From a bacterium (lineage in GTDB: Bacteria > RBG-13-66-14), in contig JAPLSK010000333.1 in the NCBI GenBank assembly GCA_026398675.1, forward strand, positions 1 to 11,730: a stretch of 11,730 nt of DNA, in the 5' to 3' direction. A program made the translations under genes and the position numbers. The notes beneath the pieces are model-generated. The model did no database searches and was not told the origin of the DNA. It saw nothing but the letters and a program-made list of their open reading frames with translations. How positions within the stretch are numbered: the stretch's first letter is position 1; every line of letters begins with the position of its first letter. Shown here piece after piece: positions 1 through 6,522 of this stretch.

Positions 1-1
1 G

Positions 2-622
2 GGCGTTGAACTCACGCTCCTCTCCGGTACCGAAGAGGCCTGGCAGACACGGGTCGGGGTGGAGGAGGGGCTGCGCTGTCTGGACCTGGACGGGCGGGGG
101 TATCTGGCCGTGGACGTGGGGGGCGGCTCCACGGAGTTCTCCTGGTGGAGCGGCCGGGAGCTTTTGACCCGGTCCTTCCCCCTGGGGGCGATAGGCCTCA
201 CCGGTCATCACCTCCACTCCGACCCTCCCGCGCCCGGGGAGATGGGGGAGCTCCGGGATGGCGTCCGGGCCGTCTTGAGCCGGTTGCCGATGGATACCCA
301 CGGGTTACCCGTCGTCGCCTCCGGCGGCACGGCGACCGCCCTGGCGGCGATGCACCTGGGCTTGAATGAGTACCTGCCGATGGTGATTCAGGGGACCCGA
401 CTGACCCGCGGCGACATCTACGTTATCGTCCTGCGTCTAGCGGGTGTTCCCCTCGCCGAACGCAGGCGGCTGCTCCCAACCGACAATGAGCGGGCGGAGA
501 TTATCGTCGCCGGGGCCCTCGTCCTCGAGACGCTTCTCGCGCACCTCGGCGCCGACTTGGCTGACCCAAGGCTCCTGGTATCGGATTACGACCTGAAGCA
601 CGGGGCGGCCATCGAAGCGTAG
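2..622 (+). CDS. Exopolyphosphatase / Ppx-GppA family phosphatase, C-terminal part (5' end outside window)
   Basis: The reading frame is open from base 2, so the gene starts upstream; 206 residues are visible. Ppx/GppA enzymes (ASKHA fold) hydrolyse terminal phosphates of polyphosphate or pppGpp in the cytoplasm. Seen: a GVELTLLSGTEEA segment at the very start, matching the family pattern around the catalytic glutamate; the phosphate-binding glycine loop DVGGGSTE (codons at about 114-137); and a second nucleotide/phosphate loop VASGGTATA (about 310-340). The C-terminus (VSDYDLKHGAAIEA) resembles the usual VSD-x-GLR-xG ending of single-domain members, so this is probably the short form of about 300 residues without an HD extension. 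The TAG stop (620-622) lies inside the 54-bp repeat that follows. Family assignment is firm; polyphosphate versus pppGpp preference cannot be told. Confidence 0.9.
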   Translation, partial: GVELTLLSGTEEAWQTRVGVEEGLRCLDLDGRGYLAVDVGGGSTEFSWWSGRELLTRSFPLGAIGLTGHHLHSDPPAPGEMGELRDGVRAVLSRLPMDTHGLPVVASGGTATALAAMHLGLNEYLPMVIQGTRLTRGDIYVIVLRLAGVPLAERRRLLPTDNERAEIIVAGALVLETLLAHLGADLADPRLLVSDYDLKHGAAIEA

Positions 623-672
623 GGGCGGGGCTCTGTCCCCGCCCGCGGGCGACCACGGAGGGTCGCCCCTAC
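619..672. repeat. 54-bp double-hairpin palindromic repeat, copy 1
   Basis: Seen directly: the element is bounded by GTAGGGGCG and CGCCCCTAC; the inverted ends extend to 11 bp (GCGTAGGGGCG 617-627 and CGCCCCTACGC 664-674). Inside are two perfect hairpins, each with an 8-bp stem and 6-nt loop: GGGCGGGG/CCCCGCCC with loop CTCTGT (623-644), and GGGCGACC/GGTCGCCC with loop ACGGAG (647-668). A second copy lies inverted at 9685-9738 with 52 of 54 positions identical. It has no coding capacity and no T-tract after either hairpin, so it is not a standard intrinsic terminator. It resembles REP/MITE-type dispersed palindromes; mobility is inference. Confidence 0.9.
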
Positions 673-688
673 GCCCTAAGGACGGAAC

Positions 689-1910
689 ATGGCACTAAGG
701 ACACTGGCGGTGATTCTGGCGGGCGGCAGGGGCAACCGGCTGGGGGTCCTGACCGCCAAGCGCACCAAACCGGCAGTGCCCTTCGGCGGCAAGTACCGCA
801 TCATTGACTTCACCCTCTCCAATTGCGTCAATTCGCTCATCTACAACGTCTGCGTCCTGACCCAGTACCGTCCCCACTCCCTGCAGTCCCACCTCGGGCG
901 CGGGGAGCCCTGGGACCTGAAACGCCTGGACGGCGGGCTCGTCCTGCTGCATCCGCACCCCGGCGGTGGGCTCGGCGGGTGGTACCGCGGCACCGCGGAC
1001 GCCGTATACACGAACTTGCCATTCATCCGGTCGGTAAAGCCCGATCTATGCCTCATTCTTTCCGGCGACCACGTGTACAGGATGGACTACTCCGCGCTGA
1101 TAAAAGAGCACGTGGAGTCCGGCTCGGGGGTGACGATGGCGGCCATGGAGGTCCCCTGGGAGGACGCGCCGCGCTACGGGATCATCGAGGCCGACGCTTC
1201 GGGGAACGTCGTGAGCTTTTTAGAGAAGGTGCCCAACCCGCCGTCCAACTTGGCCAACATGGGAATCTACGTTTTCTCGACCGGGCTCCTGGAGGAGCTG
1301 CTCGTTGAGGATGCGGGAAGAGAAGACTCGGAGCACGATTTTGGTCGCGACGTGCTGCCGCGCTGCATAGAGCGGAACGTGCCCTTCCGCGCGTTCAGAT
1401 TCCGGGAAAAATACTGGCGCGACGTGGGGACGATAGAAAGTTACTGGCAGGCCAACATGGATCTCATCGCGCCCGTCCCCGAGTTCGACCTCTACGATGA
1501 AAAATCGAGGGTGCACACCGGAGAGCCTGGTATCCAACGGGTGCGTGGTGGACGGGGTCGTCGTCCGGAGCGTGCTCTCCCCCTATGTCGAGATCGGCGC
1601 CGGGGCGGTGGTGCGCGACTCGATAATTTTCTCCGGGACGGTCATCGAGGAGGGGGCCCAGGTGGACCACGCCATCCTCGACAAAGAGGTCATCGTGGGG
1701 GCCGAGAGCCTGGTGGGCGCCGGCGACGACTATACCTACAACCAGCGCTTCCCCTCGATCTACAACTCCGGAATTTCAGTCATCGGAAAGAACGCCACGA
1801 TTCCGCGCGGTACTTCCATCGGGCGCAACGCCTGCGTGCTCCCCGACGTCGCCGACCCCCGAGCCTTCCACGACCGCGAGATAGCCTCCGGGGAGACGGT
1901 GGAGGGGTAG
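689..1910 (+). pseudogene. glgC: Glucose-1-phosphate adenylyltransferase, frameshifted (or carrying an assembly error)
   Basis: GlgC makes ADP-glucose from glucose-1-phosphate and ATP, the committed step of bacterial glycogen synthesis. The first frame (from 689) encodes the nucleotidyltransferase domain: GGRGNRLGVLTAKRTKPAVP (12-31), WYRGTADAVY (98-107), SGDHVYRMDY (125-134), LEK (178-180) and RDVGTIESYW (244-253). After FDLYDEKSRVHT (to about 277) homology stops in this frame, which runs on as Arg/Gly-rich nonsense to 2002. The C-terminal left-handed beta-helix resumes in the +1 frame from about 1524 (SLVSNGCVV, VLSPYVEIGAGAVV, IPRGTSIGRN) and ends at 1910. Family members have roughly 15-20 extra linker residues (typically with a PPAK-like motif) between these parts, so a net loss of 3n+2 bases is likely rather than a one-base slip. 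The ATG at 689 has AAGGA (678-682) six bases upstream. Confidence 0.88.
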
Positions 1911-1989
1911 GCTCAGAGTGTTTTAATGGAATCGGCCTTTCACGAACAGCCCGCGACGGAACCGGCGCCCGAAAAGCCCGGTATTTTTT

Positions 1990-2058
1990 GCCAGGGGCAT
2001 AGCTCGGTTCGCCAGGGGCGTAGCTCGCTTCGCTCGGTTCGCTCGGTTCGCTCGGTTA
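1990..2058. repeat. Short tandem repeats: 21-bp pair followed by 9-bp triplet
   Basis: Two adjacent 21-bp units (1990-2010 and 2011-2031), both starting GCCAGGGGC, differ at only two positions. They are followed by three 9-bp units GCTCGGTTC, GCTCGGTTC, GCTCGGTTA (2032-2058). The core GTAGCTCGCTTCGCTCGGTT also occurs in the repeats at 6392-6445 and, with changes and inverted, at 9659-9794. All units are multiples of three, so they do not break the frame of the downstream ORF, which reads through them as a Ser-Leu/Val-Arg stretch if the upstream start at 1926 is used. I read this as an expanded dispersed repeat in the 5' flank of the gene rather than a protein domain. Confidence 0.8.
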
Positions 2059-2063
2059 GCCGT

Positions 2064-2465
2064 ATGGTTCGCGCTCTCGGAGCCGCGTTCCGGCGCTTCG
2101 GCGCGCTGTTGGGTTGCTTCCTGGCCGCCGAGTGGAGGCGGGAACGTACCGAGTTCAAGGTGGACTTGGGCTTCCTCGTCCTCGGCCTCTTCGTGGCGGT
2201 CGTCCTCTTCCTCATCCCGGTCCCTTCCTACGACGCCTTCGAGCTCGCCATCCCGTCCTCGGGGGAGGTCGTCCAAACCTCCATGCCGCTGGCCCAGGGT
2301 CGGCTTTTTAAAATCACGGTGAGCGGGGTTTACCGCTTTCGGCTCGGCGAGCCGTTCGGCGGCCTGGCCGACGCCCAGTTCGCCAGCGTGTCGGGCGAGT
2401 TCGACTCCCTGCGGCCCTCGGTGGTCCTGGGCGGTCGGGTGTTGTCCGCCCCGACCAGCCGGTGA
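2064..2465 (+). CDS. Membrane-anchor ORF, probably the N-terminal part of the downstream transglycosylase-like protein
   Basis: 133 residues from the ATG at 2064. Seen: a basic cytoplasmic N-terminus (RALGAAFRRFG, EWRRERTEFK), one hydrophobic helix at about 35-54 (FLVLGLFVAVVLFLIPVP), then an exported beta-rich segment (QGRLFKITVSGVYRF ... ADAQF ... RPSVVLGGRVL) that looks like the first half of a jelly-roll or Ig-like domain. The ORF stops with TGA at 2463-2465, overlapping the next GTG by 4 bp. Frame 2 just upstream of that GTG reads naturally (RPDQPVSDYSDFG), so the two ORFs may be one protein of about 820 residues split by a one-base indel near 2435-2455; translational coupling of two genes is the alternative. 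An in-frame ATG at 1926 would add 46 residues, mostly translated repeat; neither start has a Shine-Dalgarno, so the start is uncertain. Confidence 0.6.
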   Translation: MVRALGAAFRRFGALLGCFLAAEWRRERTEFKVDLGFLVLGLFVAVVLFLIPVPSYDAFELAIPSSGEVVQTSMPLAQGRLFKITVSGVYRFRLGEPFGGLADAQFASVSGEFDSLRPSVVLGGRVLSAPTSR

Positions 2466-4519
2466 GCGATTACAGCGACTTCGGCGCGCCGCGCCACCGC
2501 CTGGGCCGCCTCGCGGTGAACGCCTTCCGCTGGAACGGCGTGGCCAACCAGGGCTCCCTCCGGGGACAACCGGTTCCCTACGGGGATTACGTCGTCGAAC
2601 TGGAGGTGGAGTCGCCGGACGGTCGTTTCAGCACCTGCGACTGGAACGACCCGGCTCGATTGGCGCATCTCGCGGTCCTACCCGGTCCGGATTCGCCCGA
2701 CGGCCCCTTCGTCCTGGTCAGCCTCACCGACGCCGAGGGTCGTCCGCTCTTCGGCCACAAGACCCCTCGCGCCCTAACCCCGACGCTCGGCCCGGCACGG
2801 GTCGAGCTTGTGCGAAAAGCGTTCCCCTGCCTCTACTACCAGCCGGGCGTGACCGATGTGGAAGGTTACGAAAGCCCGGTGCTGGCCTACCTGAAGCGGC
2901 AGTTGAATCTGGCGCTCACCACCGCCGCCGAGATTTACGGCTTGCAGTTCGTCCCTTGCCGGGACCCCTCCGGCCGCTTCGACGCCGAGCTGGTCCGTCT
3001 GCTCACCGCCTTCCGGGAACGGTTCGATTACCCGGCGCCAACCGAGGAGACCTTCCTCGCCCGGTATTCGAACCTGGGTGGCGGCGTGCCCGGTTCCCCG
3101 GTTCCCCGGGCGTTCCTCAACCGCGTTGTCGGCCCGGAGACCTTCGCGTGGCTTGCGAGCATCCGGTTCGAGCTGCCCGGTCTCCCCGGGAAGTGGACCC
3201 TCGCCGCGTTCGACAACATCCCGACCTACGACGCCCTCCACCCCGAGCGGAGCCTCTGGCACCGTTTCGTGGACATCTGCGCCAGAATCGTCGCCGAACA
3301 TCCCGACGGGCGGCCCCACCCCGGTTTTCTCTCCCCGGATGAACGGGGGGCGGTGTTGGATTACACCAAGCGCTACGACATCTCCGACGAGGCCTTCCGC
3401 GCCTTCTGCCTGGCGGTGAGCTACCAGGAGTGCGGCCTGATGCACGTTCTGGGCTCGGGACGCAGCTACCGCGCCGCCTACGACCACGGCTCGGCGACGG
3501 GGTACATGCAGCTCACCGGTGCCGTGGTCAAGGGTGGGAATTACCTTTTAGAGTACGACGACGACGGCGTCAAGCGTCGGGTGCCCTTCGGCACGCTGCC
3601 CCAGGAAACGCGATACGACCTGCGCTACATCGCCGATTTGAACCTCCAGGTGGGCATCAGCTACCTGAAGGGCCTTTTGTCCGAGCAGAGTCGCTGGAAC
3701 TTCGACCCCCGCTTCCAGGATAACCTCTACCCCGGCGGCCTCTTCGATTTCACCACCGAGTGGGCCAGCCTCCTGCGGTTGAAGCTGGCCGGCGCGATGT
3801 ACAACGCGGGTCCCTACGGGATCAAGGTCATCCTGCGCGACGTTTACTCCACGATTCCGCCGCCGCCCTCGGGCGCGAACGAGGCGGCGTACTACCGACA
3901 GCAGCTCGCCGCGGCCGAGGCCGTGGGCCGCATCGAAAAGGAGCTCGCGACGGAAGGGGTGACCGAGGAGGGCGAGATAGTCCTGGAGCCCACCCCGGCG
4001 TCGGTGCCCGCCGATTTCCCGTGGAGCCCGCCCCCGGAGTACGACATGGACTATCCCGGCCTGCCGGGGCTGGATTACTTCTTAGGCCCCTGCGGCGGGG
4101 ACATTGAGCCGTTCCTCATCCGCTTCGCCTATGACCTGCGCCGGTACATCGCCGGGGAGTACCACTTCCCCTGCGAAAGCTACCCGGGTGGCGAGGAACG
4201 GCTGTACCAGATATTCCGCATGCTGGGTCCGTTCTGGATAAACCGGGGCGCGGGCGGCGACTGGGCCCGGGCGGCGCTCATGAAGCTGGAGAAAGAGGTC
4301 ATCGGCTACGTCGGCGGCATGGAGCGCAACGTCCCCCTGTTCTGGAAGTCCGGAGAGTATATTTTCCGCGAGCGGGCGTTCGATATGCTGGCCTCCCAGG
4401 GTGTCACGCGGGCCGAACTGGGCGAGGAGACCGAGGTTTCCGGCGAGGCCGAACAGTTGGAAGAGGAGGCCTTCGTGGGCGAGGGGACCGCCGTGGAGGG
4501 AGGAACGGCCCGTGAGTGA
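2462..4519 (+). CDS. Lytic transglycosylase-like (SLT/lysozyme-fold) envelope protein
   Basis: 685 residues from the GTG at 2462. The middle has the layout of an SLT/lysozyme-like domain: SYQECGL with candidate catalytic Glu at 323, GYMQLTG (347-353, like the family GLMQL motif), a helix with LNLQVGISYLKGLL, and AGAMYNAGPYG (445-453, like AAYNAGP). Such enzymes cleave the MurNAc-GlcNAc bond of peptidoglycan in the periplasm. The usual ES after the catalytic site is EC here, and a charged insert (LLEYDDDGVKRRVPFG) follows the MQL motif. The first 110 residues look like beta-sandwich segments continuing the preceding ORF; residues 110-310 and 465-685 match nothing I recognise, and the tail is acidic. 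There is no signal peptide of its own, so export would depend on the TM helix of 2064-2465. The fold call is moderately sure; activity is inferred. Confidence 0.65.
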   Translation: MSDYSDFGAPRHRLGRLAVNAFRWNGVANQGSLRGQPVPYGDYVVELEVESPDGRFSTCDWNDPARLAHLAVLPGPDSPDGPFVLVSLTDAEGRPLFGHKTPRALTPTLGPARVELVRKAFPCLYYQPGVTDVEGYESPVLAYLKRQLNLALTTAAEIYGLQFVPCRDPSGRFDAELVRLLTAFRERFDYPAPTEETFLARYSNLGGGVPGSPVPRAFLNRVVGPETFAWLASIRFELPGLPGKWTLAAFDNIPTYDALHPERSLWHRFVDICARIVAEHPDGRPHPGFLSPDERGAVLDYTKRYDISDEAFRAFCLAVSYQECGLMHVLGSGRSYRAAYDHGSATGYMQLTGAVVKGGNYLLEYDDDGVKRRVPFGTLPQETRYDLRYIADLNLQVGISYLKGLLSEQSRWNFDPRFQDNLYPGGLFDFTTEWASLLRLKLAGAMYNAGPYGIKVILRDVYSTIPPPPSGANEAAYYRQQLAAAEAVGRIEKELATEGVTEEGEIVLEPTPASVPADFPWSPPPEYDMDYPGLPGLDYFLGPCGGDIEPFLIRFAYDLRRYIAGEYHFPCESYPGGEERLYQIFRMLGPFWINRGAGGDWARAALMKLEKEVIGYVGGMERNVPLFWKSGEYIFRERAFDMLASQGVTRAELGEETEVSGEAEQLEEEAFVGEGTAVEGGTARE
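4498..4505 (+). promoter_or_regulatory. Strong Shine-Dalgarno deciding the GTG start at 4512
   Basis: GGGAGGAA lies inside the 3' end of the transglycosylase-like gene, six bases before GTG 4512. It supports the short start of the methyltransferase and independent initiation despite the 8-bp gene overlap. Confidence 0.75.
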
Positions 4520-5342
4520 CCGCGCGGTGATTTCCCTGTTCCGTGAGGAGGAGCTGCCGCGCTACGACCTGTCCCGGGCGCCGGCCCTGGTCCGTCTTCT
4601 CGACGACCGGTTGCCCGACGTGGACGACGACCTATGGCGGCGCTGGGGCGCGTTTCAGGGCGAGTTCCTCGGCTGGACCCGGGAGCAGGCCGGGGTGAAT
4701 CGGGAGTACGTCGCCGAGAGCATCGCCCGCCTGACCGAGCTCTTCGGCCACCGCGGACCCCTGGAGGGGAATGTGCTGGACGTGGGCGGCGGCTGGGGCC
4801 TCTTGCGGAAGTGGTGGAGCGTGGGTGGCGATTCCCTATTCGTTGTCCACGATCCCGCCCTGGAACGTTTCCTCAGCGGACCCCCGCCCGTCTACCGTGA
4901 GCAATACGGCGAGGCGCTGGAGCGCCCGATGACCTTCGTGGCGGGCTTCGGCGAGGAGCTGCCCTACCGGGACGCGGTCTTCGACGAGTTCGTCTGCGCC
5001 GCGACGCTGGACCACGCCCTGGACCCCCGGCGGGTGCTCGTCGAGGGGCGCCGCTGCCTGAAGCCTGGCGGGCGCACGCTGGTCATCCTGCATTGCGCGG
5101 GGCTTCCGGGGGAGGAGAGGACGCTCCGGCGGCCTTTCGGGAGTCGTCTTTCGTCCGCGCTCCGGCATCCCCTGCGGTCGTTCAAACGGCTGCTGAGCGG
5201 GTCGAAGGACCACCACCTGCATCACTTCACCGCGGAGGGGCTGACCGCCCTCCTGGAAGAAGTGGGCTTCGTTAAAGTCGAGGTCCGCCCGTACGGCGAG
5301 GGAAGCGGCGCCCTGGCCTTCCTCGCGCGTTCACCGGAGTGA
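4512..5342 (+). CDS. Class I SAM-dependent methyltransferase, substrate unknown
   Basis: 276 residues from the GTG at 4512, chosen because GGGAGGAA (4498-4505) sits six bases upstream; a longer in-frame reading from 4401 lies wholly inside the previous gene. Seen: motif I VLDVGGGWG (88-96), which binds SAM; acidic HDP (113-115) in the motif II position; GEELPYRDAVFDEF (147-160); LDHALDPRRVL (166-176); and LKPGG (183-187), all in Methyltransf_11 order. The C-terminal part (DHHLHHFTAEGLTALLEEVGF) is the common HxxxFT-L--LL-E-GF pattern of small-molecule and lipid/sugar methyltransferases. About 85 residues precede motif I and may form a substrate cap. It overlaps the upstream gene by 8 bp and the downstream Nudix gene by 4 bp (GTGA), so co-translation is likely. 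The acceptor cannot be identified. Confidence 0.82.
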   Translation: MSDRAVISLFREEELPRYDLSRAPALVRLLDDRLPDVDDDLWRRWGAFQGEFLGWTREQAGVNREYVAESIARLTELFGHRGPLEGNVLDVGGGWGLLRKWWSVGGDSLFVVHDPALERFLSGPPPVYREQYGEALERPMTFVAGFGEELPYRDAVFDEFVCAATLDHALDPRRVLVEGRRCLKPGGRTLVILHCAGLPGEERTLRRPFGSRLSSALRHPLRSFKRLLSGSKDHHLHHFTAEGLTALLEEVGFVKVEVRPYGEGSGALAFLARSPE

Positions 5343-6373
5343 GTGTGCCGCTACCGCCGCACAGCGCCTTCAACGTGCCCTGCCGGCTCGGTCCGCTGAA
5401 AATCCGTCATCGGGTGGCGGGCATCATCGCCCGCGGCGACGGGCTCCTCGTCACCGGCTACGAGCTCAACGGGGGGCGTTTTTACAGCCTCCCCGGCGGG
5501 GAGCAGCATCCGGATGAGACCGCCGCCCGGGCCCTCGTGCGGGAGCTCGCCGAGGAGACCGGCTGCCGCGCCGAGGTCGGCCCCCTGGCCTACGTCGCTG
5601 AAACCTTCTTCGCCGACCCCTACGACGCCCGGCCGATGCACCTCGTCGGCCTCTACTTTCACGCCGAAATAGACGGCGAGCCGAAGCTGGGGTTCGCCTC
5701 CCCCGAGGCCCCCGAGGCGCGGATCATGACCGAGGTCCGTTTCCGCGACCGGCGTTCCCTTACCGACATCGCCCTCTACCCCGCGGGCCTGGGCGATACG
5801 TTGAGCGCGGACTGGAATCGGGACGCGCCCGGCCGCTACCTACGCCTGCCGGCAACGGAGAATACCCTGGGGGAATGCGTCACCGGCAACTTTCCCCGGC
5901 CGGAGGGCGGGATACGCCCCCGGGGCGTGGGCGTGGTGGTGGAGGACGGGAAGGTCCTTACCACCTTTTACGGTCGCGATTGGTCCTTGCCCGGCGGCGC
6001 GGTGGAGCCCGACGAGCTGATACCGGAGGCGGTGGTCCGCGAGCTCTTCGAGGAGTCGGGCCTCGTCGTGGAGCCGCAACACCTCCTCTTCGTCAACGAC
6101 AACTTCTTCATCGATCCGGTCTGGGCGCCGGAGGGTATGCACGAACTCGGCTTCTACTGGCTTTGCCGCGTCGTAGGCGGGGAGTTCAACCCCGGTCCGC
6201 ACGTCGAGCGTTCCGGGGAGGTCGAGGAGAGCATCCGGCATTATTGGCGGACCTTGGAGGAGTTGCGCGGCCTGCCCCTCTACCCGGAATGGCTCACGGC
6301 CGAGCTCGAGCGCGGGGTGCGTGACGGCTGGCCCTTGGGTACGCGCTACCTCGTCTCCGGGACGGCGACCTAG
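5339..6373 (+). CDS. Tandem Nudix hydrolase (two complete Nudix domains in one chain)
   Basis: 344 residues from the GTG at 5339, which overlaps the methyltransferase stop by 4 bp (GTGA). Two intact Nudix boxes (Gx5Ex7REUxEExGU) are visible: G54 ... E60 ... RELAEETGC (68-76) and G220 ... E226 ... RELFEESGL (234-242). Each is preceded by a SLPGG strand (WSLPGG or YSLPGG), so both Mg2+-binding helices look functional. Nudix enzymes hydrolyse nucleoside diphosphates linked to another moiety. The N-terminal domain starts around RHRVAGIIARGDGLLV and the second around RPRGVGVVVEDGKVLTTFYG. A segment at about 145-190 links them. Substrate is unknown; position behind a methyltransferase and a wall enzyme suggests nothing firm. 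It could have arisen by gene duplication and fusion. Confidence 0.88.
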   Translation: MSVPLPPHSAFNVPCRLGPLKIRHRVAGIIARGDGLLVTGYELNGGRFYSLPGGEQHPDETAARALVRELAEETGCRAEVGPLAYVAETFFADPYDARPMHLVGLYFHAEIDGEPKLGFASPEAPEARIMTEVRFRDRRSLTDIALYPAGLGDTLSADWNRDAPGRYLRLPATENTLGECVTGNFPRPEGGIRPRGVGVVVEDGKVLTTFYGRDWSLPGGAVEPDELIPEAVVRELFEESGLVVEPQHLLFVNDNFFIDPVWAPEGMHELGFYWLCRVVGGEFNPGPHVERSGEVEESIRHYWRTLEELRGLPLYPEWLTAELERGVRDGWPLGTRYLVSGTAT

Positions 6374-6391
6374 CCCCCCTGCGGAAGGAAG

Positions 6392-6445
6392 GGCAAGGGG
6401 GTTTGCCGAGGGCATAGCTCGCTTCGCTCGGTTAAGCCCCTTGTC
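6392..6445. repeat. Dispersed palindromic repeat with CAAGGGG/CCCCTTG ends
   Basis: The intergenic element has inverted ends CAAGGGG (6394-6400) and CCCCTTG (6437-6443) around a core GGCATAGCTCGCTTCGCTCGG. The same ends and core recur, inverted and interrupted by the 54-bp element, at 9659-9794. The core also occurs in the tandem repeats at 1990-2058. No coding capacity is seen. The right end supplies the possible -35 of the next promoter. Confidence 0.75.
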
Positions 6446-6471
6446 TCCCAGGGCGGCCCGCGTGGTATACT
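6441..6471 (+). promoter_or_regulatory. Putative sigma-70 promoter of fba
   Basis: TTGTCT (6441-6446, 4 of 6 to TTGACA), a 19-bp spacer and TATACT (6466-6471, 5 of 6 to TATAAT), with an extended -10 TGG immediately before it (6463-6465). Transcription would start near 6478, giving a pyrimidine-rich leader of about 45 nt. The -35 lies at the edge of the repeat. The spacer is long, so the extended -10 probably carries the activity. Pattern only; no experimental support. Confidence 0.5.
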
Positions 6472-6522
6472 CACATCCGTATTTTCACCACCCTTTTCGT
6501 CTCCATTCGACCGGAGGCCGTA

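Noticed and set aside
619..672. Intrinsic (rho-independent) terminator after the Ppx/GppA gene
   Set aside because: The hairpins are strong, but no T-run follows either of them and the structure is a dispersed repeat; a termination side effect is possible but unsupported.
1990..2058. CRISPR array
   Set aside because: The units are contiguous, 9 and 21 bp long, with no unique spacers and no cas genes nearby.
4401..4511. Longer in-frame start for the methyltransferase
   Set aside because: This stretch lies wholly within the transglycosylase-like coding region, reads as Arg/Pro-rich shadow, and the GTG at 4512 has a strong Shine-Dalgarno at the right distance.
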